The notes under the pieces: generated by a model | Databases searched by the model: none | What the model was told of the DNA's origin: nothing | The model's input: only the letters and a program-made list of their open reading frames with translations | Shown: positions 8,248 through 15,973 of the stretch, piece by piece | How the letters are laid out: each line of letters opens with the position of its first letter | Numbering within the stretch: position 1 is the stretch's first letter | Translations under genes and position numbers: made by a program | DNA from: Candidatus Zixiibacteriota bacterium | GTDB lineage: Bacteria > Zixibacteria > MSB-5A5 > UBA10806 | Direction of reading: 5' to 3' | DNA length: 34,814 nt | NCBI GenBank assembly: GCA_020348065.1 | Contig: CP070742.1 | Span: forward strand, 3,366,594-3,401,407

Positions 8248-9321
8248 TTATTTCGACCTGGCGACCCGAAATCCGGAGTTGTTGCAACGGTCATTTCTGG
8301 GCCAGGGACTGCGACTGAAAACCCGGACCTCGGATGCGTCGCCGCCCCATCTGCCGCCCCGCAGTGCGTGCCCGCCGCCCTCCGTGGCATAGGGATTTAC
8401 CCGGGCCTCCGCCGTATACGTGACAAACCTGTCGCCTGCCCATTCCCAGGCGTTACCGCTTATATCGTACAAACCCAGGCTATTGGGCGGGTAACTTCCC
8501 ACCGGCGAAGTGCCTTTTATATATTCGCCCTTTTCAAGGTAGTCATATTCGCCGGCATCGGCACGAAAATTGATCTCCGAGGACCTGGCGATATCCTTCC
8601 CGTTGCCAAACCTGACTTTGCGACCTCCCTCCCTGGCGGCATACTCCCACTCAGCTTCGGTAGGCAATCTGTAGCCCTTAACCCCGGTTATATCCCTGGT
8701 CGGTTTACCGTTGCCATCCAATAATCCTCCCGTCTCGATATCGTAGGCTATCGGAAGACCCTCAGTTTTACTGAGCCAGTTACAATAGTTCATAGCATCA
8801 TCCGGGGAAACCGCCATTACGGGATCGTTATCGGTCTGTTCGAAACCGGGATTTTTCCAATTGGTACGGGAATTATAACCGGTCCACACACACTTTTCCG
8901 CGTCCCAGTAGCCCGCCCCGCCGTACTTGAGCATTTCTCTTTTGAATTCCCGTAGCTCCTCTTGAGTAGGCTTACCCTGTGCGGCCCTATCCATAATGTC
9001 CTTTTGGGCCTCAAGATCGATGGGGCCTTCGGCGGACGTTCTGTATTCCGTTGCCTGGACGAATTTCCTGAAATCGCCGACGGTTACTTCGTAACGAGAG
9101 ATATAGAAATCGTTTAGTGTCACCTGGTGAACCGGGATTTCGTTTTCTCTACCTTCGCCAAAAACGTCCCCCATCTCGAAGGTACCGCCCTTAACAAGGA
9201 TCATATTCTCAGATACCCTGCCCTGGTCGTTTTCGGCGTAGGCGGAAAACGTTGTCAAGATAAACAAAGGCAACAAATAAGCTAACACCCCCGCTGTCGT
9301 AAGATTCTGGTTAATCATCAT
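8248..9321 (-). CDS. Exported SUMF1/FGE-like (formylglycine-generating-enzyme fold) protein
   Basis: 357 residues. Residues 1-29 form a Sec signal peptide, so the protein is exported. The FGE-sulfatase fold is clear: MILVKGGTFEMGDVFGEG, IPVHQVTLNDFYISRYEVT, AMNYCNWLSKTEGLP, GYRLPTEAEWEYAAREGG, GLYDISGNAWEWAGD, and HALRGGRWGG with SGFRVARSK at the end. The two catalytic cysteines of true formylglycine-generating enzymes, in the stretch before the final GFR, are absent: the region reads SEVRVFSRSPWPRNDRCNNSGFR. It is therefore unlikely to activate sulfatases, and no sulfatase gene is nearby. Two adjacent ATGs (9321 and 9318) share AGGAGG; the second has the better spacing. A box shared with the neighbouring GbsR-type regulator gene lies about 50 bases upstream, which suggests regulation by it. 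Confidence 0.88.
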   Translation of the reverse strand: MMINQNLTTAGVLAYLLPLFILTTFSAYAENDQGRVSENMILVKGGTFEMGDVFGEGRENEIPVHQVTLNDFYISRYEVTVGDFRKFVQATEYRTSAEGPIDLEAQKDIMDRAAQGKPTQEELREFKREMLKYGGAGYWDAEKCVWTGYNSRTNWKNPGFEQTDNDPVMAVSPDDAMNYCNWLSKTEGLPIAYDIETGGLLDGNGKPTRDITGVKGYRLPTEAEWEYAAREGGRKVRFGNGKDIARSSEINFRADAGEYDYLEKGEYIKGTSPVGSYPPNSLGLYDISGNAWEWAGDRFVTYTAEARVNPYATEGGGHALRGGRWGGDASEVRVFSRSPWPRNDRCNNSGFRVARSK

Positions 9322-9361
9322 TAACCTCCTTTCCCTAAAACATCTTCACTTTTTCCGCTTG

Positions 9362-9388
9362 TTTCAATACGTTCAGAAAATATTGAAA
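9362..9388. promoter_or_regulatory. Inverted repeat upstream of the SUMF1-like gene, shared with the GbsR gene
   Basis: TTTCAATA at 9362-9369 and TATTGAAA at 9381-9388 form a perfect 8-bp inverted repeat with an 11-base spacer. The right part, TTCAGAAAATATTGAAA (9372-9388), recurs upstream of the regulator gene at 9933-9949 with a single difference in 17 bases. This points to a common transcription factor, most simply the GbsR-type protein encoded between the two sites. Confidence 0.55.
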
Positions 9389-9416
9389 GTTTCATTTAAA
9401 AAAATATATTTTTCAA

Positions 9417-9920
9417 TTACCGGGGCGCGAAATTCTTAAAAAAGCCCAGTATGGTCTTGCTTTTCTCCTCGTTTTCGAGAAACCTGTCGATGAAGTGATC
9501 CATGGTGGTCAGGATCTCCTCTATTTGCGTTAAACGTTCATGTACTTTTTCGCTTTCGGCGGTGTCCGTTTCGGCCAGCAGATGACGGAGCGCGTGAAGA
9601 GCCGGGTCGAACTCCCTGGTTTTTCTTCCCAGGGCTATTCTATATAGCATTTTCCACGTATCCGGCTCGGCCGTGTAAAAATCACGTCGATCCCCGGATA
9701 TGTTGACCCGCTGAATCACCCCCCAGTTTCTGAGCTCTTTTAGACACATACTGGTATTACCGCGGCTGATGTTCAGGGAAGTAGATATTTCCTCGGAATC
9801 TACAGGTTTTTCGGAGATTAACAAGAAGGCATGGATTCGCGCCATGGATCGGTTGATCCCCCACAGAATCCCCATCGATCCCCACGACTCAATAAATCTG
9901 TTCAGCTCATCAGAATCCAT
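9417..9920 (-). CDS. GbsR/MarR-family transcriptional regulator
   Basis: 167 residues. The start FIESWGSMGILWGINRSMARIHAFLLIS is the signature of the GbsR branch of MarR-like repressors. It is followed by a winged helix-turn-helix, PVDSEEISTSLNISRGNTSMCLKELRNWGVI, and a wing, RVNISGDRRDFYTAEPDTW. A helical C-terminal part (about 95-160) probably dimerises. Bacillus GbsR controls choline/glycine betaine genes, but no such genes lie here, so only the DNA-binding role is transferable. A near-identical 17-base box lies just upstream of this gene and upstream of the SUMF1-like gene, which suggests autoregulation and control of the SUMF1-SRPBCC pair. The ATG at 9920 has GGAG about 7 bases upstream. 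Confidence 0.88.
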   Translation of the reverse strand: MDSDELNRFIESWGSMGILWGINRSMARIHAFLLISEKPVDSEEISTSLNISRGNTSMCLKELRNWGVIQRVNISGDRRDFYTAEPDTWKMLYRIALGRKTREFDPALHALRHLLAETDTAESEKVHERLTQIEEILTTMDHFIDRFLENEEKSKTILGFFKNFAPR

Positions 9921-9932
9921 TAATTCACTCCA

Positions 9933-9949
9933 TTCAGAAACTATTGAAA
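9933..9949. promoter_or_regulatory. Box upstream of the GbsR-type gene
   Basis: TTCAGAAACTATTGAAA lies 12 bases upstream of the regulator start and matches 9372-9388 at 16 of 17 positions. The TTCA/TGAA outer half-sites form a partial dyad. An autoregulatory operator is the simplest reading. Confidence 0.5.
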
Positions 9950-10002
9950 AATAGGATTAAACGTAAGAATGTCAAGAAAAATAATCGACGTTATCCGGTA
10001 TC

Positions 10003-10767
10003 TCATATTTTTCCCACCGGCGCGATATACACAACGAATTCATCTTCGCCGTCAACTCCCAAAATCTCATCAAGTTCCTTTTGATAATATGCTCCTACCG
10101 CGCAAGTGCCGGCTCTGATCGCTTCGCTTGCAAGATATAGATTCTGGCAAATGTGCCCGCTTTCCTGGGCAATTGTTTTTGCGGCAATAAATGAGTAACG
10201 CCACTCGGTACGGTACGGAATGACAGTCCAGATAAATATTACGGCGGCTTTTCTGATCCAGTTCTGTTTATAACACGCGGTAGCGACCTTTTTCGAAAGA
10301 GATTTCTCCGATCTGAGAAATAGAAGTTTATTTTCAATAGGCAGATAGCGGTATAAACCGTTTTTCAGCGTTTCGACATTATTAATAACCAGATAAGTTT
10401 CGAAAGGATGGCGGGCTCCGCCCGATGGCACCGTTCGCAGCGTACCCCTGGCGCCGGCAAATATTTTTTTCTTCTTCTGGATCCCCTGAGTCACCCAAAG
10501 TAAAAATGAAAGTTCTTCAAGAGTTAAAGAGTGTTGGCTGAACTTTCTGCGACTGCGACGCATTCCAATCGCGTCAATCAAGGGTATGGTCCCGACAGCA
10601 AACTGATCCAACTCAACCAGATCGATAAGAATAGCATCCTTGGAATACGCCTTTTGAGCCGCCGGTAAAGGCAATTTCTTTTCTTGATCGGTTTTGTATC
10701 CGCCGTCACGTTGAGAAAACCAGTCATTGGTTTTTAAAAATTCGCGATACGTTTTGATTGATTCCAT
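10003..10767 (-). CDS. SagB-type nitroreductase-fold dehydrogenase
   Basis: 254 residues with the FMN-dependent nitroreductase fold of the SagB/ThcOx branch. Typical segments are RRSRRKFSQHSLTLEELSFLLWVTQGI, RTVPSGGARHPFETYLVINNVETLKNGLYRYLP, and IAQESGHICQNLYLASEAIRAGTCAVGAY. In thiazole/oxazole-modified peptide clusters SagB oxidises azolines to azoles, but many stand-alone members exist with other or unknown roles. No cyclodehydratase (SagC/SagD-like) or precursor peptide gene is recognisable nearby, so a stand-alone oxidoreductase is the better call. The start ATG has GGAGG about 9 bases upstream. A 7-bp inverted repeat at 10804-10823 lies 36 bases upstream of the start. Confidence 0.85.
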   Translation of the reverse strand: MESIKTYREFLKTNDWFSQRDGGYKTDQEKKLPLPAAQKAYSKDAILIDLVELDQFAVGTIPLIDAIGMRRSRRKFSQHSLTLEELSFLLWVTQGIQKKKKIFAGARGTLRTVPSGGARHPFETYLVINNVETLKNGLYRYLPIENKLLFLRSEKSLSKKVATACYKQNWIRKAAVIFIWTVIPYRTEWRYSFIAAKTIAQESGHICQNLYLASEAIRAGTCAVGAYYQKELDEILGVDGEDEFVVYIAPVGKI

Positions 10768-11182
10768 AACGAGTATCCTCCCGATAGTCTGAATATTAAT
10801 AGTATATCTAAAATAATAGATATTTATTCGATTGTTCCGGCGATGAAAAATTCATTTATTAGGTATACGATTTTGGGAGCCGGTTGTTTCTCCGGGACGG
10901 ATTTTTCATCAAGCATATACCGTAAATCACGAATATGATGACACGTTAGTATGGGGAAGTATAAGTTACGAAATCAAATAGCCTTAAAGCGGGAACGGTA
11001 CATATATTCTATGTCATCATTACATATCAAGTAGCAACTGATTACTTTGGTGAAAGGTCGACGTCATGTTGCAAACGTATCTTAGTCCTTGTATTTTTGA
11101 ATCATTTTGGCCGCAATTTATTTCCGAATTTAGAGTAAAAACCATAAAAATACTTGTCTCGCGTTGAAAGACAACAATTCCT
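10768..11182. other. Gene-free stretch between SagB-type and dehydrogenase genes
   Basis: No open frame or RNA gene was recognised. Two inverted repeats are present: ATATCTA (10804-10810) with TAGATAT (10817-10823), close to the SagB-type promoter and a possible operator; and GATGAAAAAT (10842-10851) with ATTTTTCATC (10901-10910), 49 bases apart. The right half, next to the dehydrogenase stop codon, holds no evident signal. Confidence 0.45.
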
Positions 11183-12154
11183 TTAGTATCCCCTTATCAC
11201 ATCTACACGATTCGGAAGGGGATGGCCTTTTAAGGCAATATTTAAGAGCCTCGCTATTTCCATAGCGCGCAATATTTCCGTCTGATTGGTGTTTTCAGCC
11301 AGGTGCGGGGTCATAATAACATTGGGCAACTCGTGAAAAGGATATTGCGAGGGGGGCGTATTTTTTCGGTCTTCAAGGTTTTCGGGGTAATTGTACCAGA
11401 CATCCAGACCGGCTTTTATTCTGCCGGATTTGAGGATTTCATAGAGCGCTTCTTCATCGATTATCCGTCCCCGCGAGACGTTTACTATGATAGCGCCGTC
11501 GGGAAGCATCGACAGACGTTTTTTGTCGATCAGTCCCTTGGTGTCATCGGTAAGCGGCAGCGAAAGGAAGAGAACATCGGTATGAGGCAAGAGATTATCG
11601 AGCTTGGATGGCGGAAAGATTTTGATTTTATCTCCTTTTGAATTTCCGCTATAGTTTAGGGCGGAAACATCCATATCGAAGGCCAGGCATCTTGAAGCGA
11701 TCCTCTTACCTATGGAACCGTATCCGAGGATCAGGGCTTTTTTGCCCGATACCAGGCCGGCGCAATCGTCGATATAGCGCGTGCTCCAGTCGTGTTTTCG
11801 AAAGGCGGCATCGATTGAGATTATGTTTTTAGCCACCGCCAACATCAGGAGAAATGCCATCTCCGCGGCGGGCAGGGCGTTGTGATGGATATTGTGCACG
11901 GCGACATGGGGATAATCGAGCATCAATTTGCGTGTTGCACGAGGCAGGCCGGCCCAGGGGATAATTAGGTACTTAAGATTAGCGCAGGTCTCCATGATCT
12001 CTTTATCCGGCACTCCGCTGACCAGAATATGGCAATTCGCAGGATCGGGAAGCGAATCGCCCCAGGTGAGGTTGATATCATCATCCAGGAGCGATTTCAG
12101 ATTCACGATGAAGGCCTGGTTGTGTTCATGGTGAAGATGAACGTTTAAGGGCAC
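11183..12154 (-). CDS. D-isomer-specific 2-hydroxyacid dehydrogenase, NAD-binding
   Basis: 323 residues, normal for the family, which oxidises or reduces D-2-hydroxy/2-keto acids with NAD(P) in the cytoplasm. The Rossmann dinucleotide site is GYGSIGKR (144-151). VNVSRGRIIDEEAL carries the catalytic Arg (about 228), and MTPHLAEN the catalytic His (about 284); a Glu near 257-261 may complete the triad. The N-terminal catalytic half is divergent: usual features such as the TGxNxVD-type loop are replaced by LIIPWAGLPRATR, so the substrate cannot be named. The start is GTG, with a GAGAGGA ribosome-binding site about 11 bases upstream. It is a single gene, divergent from the zinc-ribbon membrane protein gene. 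Confidence 0.9.
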   Translation of the reverse strand: MPLNVHLHHEHNQAFIVNLKSLLDDDINLTWGDSLPDPANCHILVSGVPDKEIMETCANLKYLIIPWAGLPRATRKLMLDYPHVAVHNIHHNALPAAEMAFLLMLAVAKNIISIDAAFRKHDWSTRYIDDCAGLVSGKKALILGYGSIGKRIASRCLAFDMDVSALNYSGNSKGDKIKIFPPSKLDNLLPHTDVLFLSLPLTDDTKGLIDKKRLSMLPDGAIIVNVSRGRIIDEEALYEILKSGRIKAGLDVWYNYPENLEDRKNTPPSQYPFHELPNVIMTPHLAENTNQTEILRAMEIARLLNIALKGHPLPNRVDVIRGY

Positions 12155-12346
12155 AGTTTTTGATTTCCTCTCAGTTGTTTGGCGGTTTGTTAAACATCAT
12201 TGTTAATTTAAGCAAATTCATTTAAAAAACAAAATTAATTACGCTATAAACCGGGCGATTGAGTTGCCTTAAAGCATTGGCGATAAATAAATATTGAATA
12301 ATTTTCCCGGGCCATTGTATTATATTTTGAGAACGGGAGGTGGTTT

Positions 12347-13114
12347 ATGTATTGTCCAAAATGCAGGGCCGAATACGTTGAGGGGATTACCGAATGTCCT
12401 GGTTGCGGGGTCTCGCTTGTCGCGGAATTGCCAACCGAGGAAAAACATATCGGCTTACGAACCTTGAAGGTAGCGACTATCCTGGCACTGATCGCCATCT
12501 GTTATAATTTCGCGGCAAGGACGCTTTCCACTTTCGCGCAGGAGCTTTTCAGGATCGAGGAGGCAGCTGAATTCGCGAATATCGGATTTCTACTTGCGAG
12601 TATTTTCCCGGCATTTTTCTTTATTATGTTCTTTAGAGATTATGCCTCCGGCAGTCGATTAAAACTGAGATGCGCAGCGGGATGGGCCATAGCGGCATCG
12701 GTTATAATGATCCTGGTAAATTTAAAATGTACTCTCGCGGTATTCGATATTTACGTATCGCCGTATATATATGAGCATGTAATATCCTCACAAATACCGG
12801 ACGTGATATTCCCCTGGATAGCATCGCTTTTTATCCTCTATTTTTTCGTAATCTTTTACAAAGAGACGGTGAGATGGAATATGCCCGCACTGAGTAAGGC
12901 CACGCTTGCCGCGGTTATCGGCTCGCTGATCGGCGCCATGCATATGACCTTCGTTTTCTGGAGCTATCTATTCTCCGCCGACCCGAAGTGGTTTTATAAA
13001 TTCTCCAAGACGCTTATAATAGTCTTCGTGCCTATTGTCACGCTGTCTTTTATATTGAATTTGTATTTTTATATTAAGTTTTATAAAAGCCTGACACATC
13101 AGCGCTCCGTCTGA
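12347..13114 (+). CDS. Zinc-ribbon membrane protein of unknown function
   Basis: 255 residues. The first 25 residues hold a zinc ribbon, C3-x2-C6 and C17-x2-C20, followed by about six predicted membrane helices (roughly 40-60, 77-97, 108-135, 150-170, 180-207, 222-247). Small bacterial proteins with an N-terminal ribbon of this type joined to a membrane bundle are common, but their roles are mostly unknown. The ATG has GGGAGG 6 bases upstream. It is divergent from the dehydrogenase gene and followed by a decayed acetyltransferase gene. I do not recognise the membrane part. Confidence 0.8.
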   Translation: MYCPKCRAEYVEGITECPGCGVSLVAELPTEEKHIGLRTLKVATILALIAICYNFAARTLSTFAQELFRIEEAAEFANIGFLLASIFPAFFFIMFFRDYASGSRLKLRCAAGWAIAASVIMILVNLKCTLAVFDIYVSPYIYEHVISSQIPDVIFPWIASLFILYFFVIFYKETVRWNMPALSKATLAAVIGSLIGAMHMTFVFWSYLFSADPKWFYKFSKTLIIVFVPIVTLSFILNLYFYIKFYKSLTHQRSV

Positions 13115-13239
13115 AAACTTTTTTAGGTTTCATAGATTGTTTCGCGGGAACCCGTGATTGAGTCCCAAGTTATACAAAAGCACGATTTTGGCGGAATTAA
13201 GAATATATGGATACATTGAAATTACAGGGCCGATTGAAG

Positions 13240-13459
13240 ATGGGCGGTAATATCAGACTGGCAAACCGACCGTTGGTGATCTGGAGAAGATAGAGATCGA
13301 CGTCTGGAATGAGTTTGATAACTACGCTGACGGCGAAACGGCCCGCTCCAGCGGAATAAAACCGGATTACGGCGAGTTGTTATCGATTCTGATAGCCCCG
13401 AAGCTGGATATACCGGGCATGAATCGGATCATAGGGAGGGCTGGGACTCGGCAAACCGG
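13240..13459 (+). pseudogene. Truncated, frameshifted copy of the downstream GNAT acetyltransferase gene
   Basis: This stretch matches the first ~75 codons of the gene at 14608, including the start context TTGAAGATGGGC and part of the upstream sequence (AAGTTATA...AAAGCA). Over 153 bases from CTGGAGAAGATAGAGATC onward, 126 are identical by hand count (82%). Three frames are needed to read it: MGGNIRLAN first, then after a one-base loss LEKIEIDVWNEF...YADGETARSSGIKPDYGELLSILIAPKLDIPGMNRIIG, then a second shift gives GLGLGKP. Homology then stops, so the acetyltransferase domain is missing. It cannot make a functional protein. It is best read as the remains of a tandem duplication whose copies are now separated by two small genes on the other strand. 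Confidence 0.85.
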
Positions 13460-13505
13460 TAATAAGGATCGCTTCCGATTCGGCCCGTTTATCATCTGAA
13501 TATGG

Positions 13506-13829
13506 CTATTTCCCTCTCGGTTCCTCCGGAAGGGGGGAGGGTTTTATTTTTTTCCGAATAATCGGGGTTTCTTTAGTTCCGGTCTTATACTTTAGATCCT
13601 CCTCCATAAGCGACAATTGTTCAGCCCTCACATCTTTCTCGGATTCCGGCTCATCCGGCAATGCCCTTAGTTGAAGGGAATCCGGGGTCTTATCAGCTTT
13701 TACGTCTTCAAGCATGGACATTTGCCCTGTCTGTTGAGATTGGTCGCCGGTTTTTGCGCAGGCCGAAAAACAGATCGCTAAAAAGAGAAAGACATAAATG
13801 AATCCGGCAGGGTATTTTAATTTTTTCAT
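13506..13829 (-). CDS. Small putative lipoprotein
   Basis: 107 residues. The N-terminus is a lipoprotein-type signal: KK, hydrophobic stretch FIYVFLFLAICFSAC, with the probable lipidated Cys at about position 25. The mature part is short, charged and low in complexity (many D, E, K, P), with no recognised domain. The ATG has AAGGAG upstream at good spacing. It lies 31 bases downstream of the secreted-protein gene at 13861-14343 on the same strand, probably in one transcript. Both sit between the two acetyltransferase copies. Function unknown. Confidence 0.7.
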   Translation of the reverse strand: MKKLKYPAGFIYVFLFLAICFSACAKTGDQSQQTGQMSMLEDVKADKTPDSLQLRALPDEPESEKDVRAEQLSLMEEDLKYKTGTKETPIIRKKIKPSPLPEEPRGK

Positions 13830-13860
13830 AAAAATTCTCCTTTAAAAGCGGTCTCCCAAA

Positions 13861-14343
13861 TCACTGGAGTCGAAACCAATTATGCATTTCATAGTCGGGC
13901 CGGTTCGGGTCGGCAAAATCTGTCCAGATATAGACCCAGAGCTGTCCGGGTCGATATATGGACATGCTGGCATATACATAACGGGTCGCGAACCCCTGTC
14001 TGTATACGGTATAGATAAAATCCCTGGTTGACGTGTTCACTTCCCGAGCTCCCACTTCTCCCCAATCGCAATCGTTAGGATGGCATTTGCCCCAAATATG
14101 CATATACCATGGCGGCCCCGGAGGATAAAGCTCGCCGTTCAAGATTTGATCCTGGCATACAAAACGCAAATTAATTTTGGTAATACCGCGCGTATTGGGG
14201 TCGGTATTGACCCAGTTCCCGTCCTCCGGCGGGTCCGCGCATAATGAGAAAGCAGGTTCGGTTAAAAATACGGTCGCCAGCGAAACCATTAATAATAAGG
14301 CAACCAACTTGATCGAGCGGGATGGCGGAAAATTGAAATTCAT
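13861..14343 (-). CDS. Secreted protein with WGKCHPNDCDWG motif, unknown function
   Basis: 160 residues from the ATG at 14343, which has AGGAGAG upstream; the longer frame to 14391 adds 16 non-signal residues. Residues about 10-33 form a Sec signal peptide ending near AFSLC. The mature domain starts GNWVNTDPNTRGITKINL, contains WYMHIWGKCHPNDCDWGEVGAREV, and ends in aromatic-rich strands (YVYASMSIYRPGQLWVYIWTDF). Four Cys residues could form disulfides after export. I recognise this WGKCHPxDCDWG pattern as recurring in secreted bacterial proteins of unknown role, but cannot name a function. It is likely the first gene of a pair with the lipoprotein gene. Confidence 0.75.
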   Translation of the reverse strand: MNFNFPPSRSIKLVALLLMVSLATVFLTEPAFSLCADPPEDGNWVNTDPNTRGITKINLRFVCQDQILNGELYPPGPPWYMHIWGKCHPNDCDWGEVGAREVNTSTRDFIYTVYRQGFATRYVYASMSIYRPGQLWVYIWTDFADPNRPDYEMHNWFRLQ

Positions 14344-14607
14344 TTTCTCTCCTTTCTGTTTATTTTTTGAGGCCTGAAAATGATGAGCCATTTTGCAAAA
14401 AATAATCGGATGTTCATCGACACACCTTCAAATATATATCCCAGGGTGGGATACCGAATTATAGCGATTTTTACAATGACCTGTCAATATAATTTTTTCC
14501 AAAAAACTAATTTGCCCGCGATTAATAATATCCAACCGGAAACCTGCGGTTTGGCCGCAAAGTTATAAAAAAGCATATTTTCGGCAATATTTAAAAGACG
14601 AGGACAA

Positions 14608-15441
14608 TTGAAGATGGGCAGCAATGTTAGACTGGCAAGCAGGTTTTCGCGCGACCTGGAGAGGATAGAGATCAGCGTCTGGAATGAATTCTATAAGTAC
14701 GCTGATGGCGAAACCGCCCGCTCCTGTGGAGTAGACCCGGATCACGGCAAGATGCTATCGATTCTAATAGCCTCGAAGCTGGATGTATTGGCCATGAACC
14801 GGGTTATAGGTTTGGGGCTTGGCGAACCTGCGACTAATGAAAAGATAGAGGATATCATTTCACGTTATAAGAAAGCGGGCGTGCGGCGGTTTTTCGTGCA
14901 GCTGCATCCCCTGGCGCAACCGGAATCGCTGGCGGAGATGCTGACCGAACACGGATTTTCGCATTACAACAACTGGGTGAAACTTTACCGTGAAATCGAC
15001 GCGCCCCTGCCGGAACCGGCGAGCCTGGAGATCAAGCAGATCGGGCCGGACGAGGGCCAAGCTTTCGCGGAGATAGTGGCCACCAGTTTCGATTGGCCGG
15101 ATACGATTCGTCCCATGATCGCCTCGGCGGTCGGGAAGCCGGGATGGTATTTTTACCTGGCATACGATGGCGGAGTGCCCATAGCAACGGGCGCCAATTA
15201 TATCGACGGGCGTTACTGCTGGATCGATTTTGCCGCGACTTTAGCCGAACATCGCGGCAAGGGGGCGCAGACCGCACTGGCGGTGCGGCGGATCGAGGAC
15301 GCCAAAAAGCTGAACTGCAAATGGCTGGTGGCGGAGACCGCCGAGCAGACCGCCGAAAAAGATGCGCCGTCATACCGGAATATGCTACGCCTCGGCTTCA
15401 AGATGGCCTATAGGCGGCCTAATTATATAATGAAGTTTTAG
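14608..15441 (+). CDS. GNAT family N-acetyltransferase
   Basis: About 276 residues. The C-terminal half is a GNAT domain: SFDWPDTIRPMIAS, YDGGVPIATGANYIDGRYCWIDFAATLAEHRGKGAQTALAVRRI (the acetyl-CoA-binding motif A, with RGKGAQ), and a final YRNMLRLGFKMAYRRPNYI. The N-terminal half (ADGETARSCGVDPDHGKMLSILIASKLD through RYKKAGVRRFFVQLHP) resembles a degenerate GNAT-like domain, as in tandem-domain acetyltransferases. The start may be TTG 14608, close behind GAGGA, or ATG 14614. A decayed partial copy lies 1.4 kb upstream. The gene ends before a strong terminator hairpin. Substrate unknown. Confidence 0.85.
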   Translation: MKMGSNVRLASRFSRDLERIEISVWNEFYKYADGETARSCGVDPDHGKMLSILIASKLDVLAMNRVIGLGLGEPATNEKIEDIISRYKKAGVRRFFVQLHPLAQPESLAEMLTEHGFSHYNNWVKLYREIDAPLPEPASLEIKQIGPDEGQAFAEIVATSFDWPDTIRPMIASAVGKPGWYFYLAYDGGVPIATGANYIDGRYCWIDFAATLAEHRGKGAQTALAVRRIEDAKKLNCKWLVAETAEQTAEKDAPSYRNMLRLGFKMAYRRPNYIMKF

Positions 15442-15504
15442 AATTCGTATCTAGTCGGGTTTTCATATTTGCGGCGTCGGGTAATCCTTTGCTGACGCAT
15501 TAAA

Positions 15505-15528
15505 CCGGCAGGAAGGGGTTCCTGCCGG
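15505..15528. terminator. Terminator hairpin between convergent genes
   Basis: CCGGCAGGAA, loop GGGG, TTCCTGCCGG: a perfect 10-bp stem. On the plus strand it is followed 9 bases later by ATTTTT; on the minus strand by TTTAATG. It lies between the acetyltransferase (+) and the membrane-protein gene (-), so it can stop both transcripts. Confidence 0.75.
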
Positions 15529-15544
15529 CGCAGGGATTTTTCGC

Positions 15545-15973
15545 TCATACCTCCCTCTCCCGCCAGGCGATTATGGTCGATGGAAGAGTATGCGCCAGGT
15601 ACAGAAGGCCGACGTAGATTATTATCAATGTGGAATCATGACGCCCCGCCAGCATGGCCAGCGAAAAAATAACCAATAGGCTGACGATGGCATATATTAT
15701 ATAAGAATGTCTCAGCGATTGAAGCGTCATCTGCAACTCTCTCTCATCGAGATCTTCGGCCCTGGAATGCGCCAGCTTCCATAATTTCGTATTAAGGTGC
15801 AGGACGGCAAAACTTACCAGCAGAATTATTAATGCCAGCAATCCGCATACTATAATGGCGACATTCCATCCCAGATATTTACCGGCAATAAACATTCCGA
15901 CGAAAAGGAGAAGACAACCATAGTTTATCAGGACCGCCCATCTCCTTTTGGATTTAGAAGTCGTTAAACTCAT
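15545..15973 (-). CDS. Four-helix membrane protein, partner of the XRE regulator
   Basis: 142 residues from the ATG at 15973, chosen because GGAGAA lies 4-5 bases upstream. Four hydrophobic helices are visible, at about 13-31, 36-58, 91-109 and 115-135. A charged loop, KLWKLAHSRAEDLDERELQMTLQSL, joins the second and third. The gene overlaps the end of the XRE regulator gene by 20 bases, so the two are translationally coupled. Small membrane proteins paired with XRE-type regulators often serve as their signal input or target, but this protein itself is not one I recognise. A second pair of the same type lies at 18885-19743. Confidence 0.78.
   Translation of the reverse strand: MSLTTSKSKRRWAVLINYGCLLLFVGMFIAGKYLGWNVAIIVCGLLALIILLVSFAVLHLNTKLWKLAHSRAEDLDERELQMTLQSLRHSYIIYAIVSLLVIFSLAMLAGRHDSTLIIIYVGLLYLAHTLPSTIIAWREREV

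Noticed and set aside
8191-8724. Long plus-strand frame over the SUMF1-like gene
   Set aside because: It is the shadow of a well-supported minus-strand gene; its translation has no family motifs.
10003-10767. SagB-type gene as part of a peptide biosynthesis cluster
   Set aside because: No cyclodehydratase, YcaO protein, transporter or precursor peptide is seen on either side.
10842-10910. 10-bp inverted repeat GATGAAAAAT/ATTTTTCATC as a mobile-element end pair
   Set aside because: There is no transposase, no target duplication, and only 49 bases between arms; chance in AT-rich sequence is sufficient.
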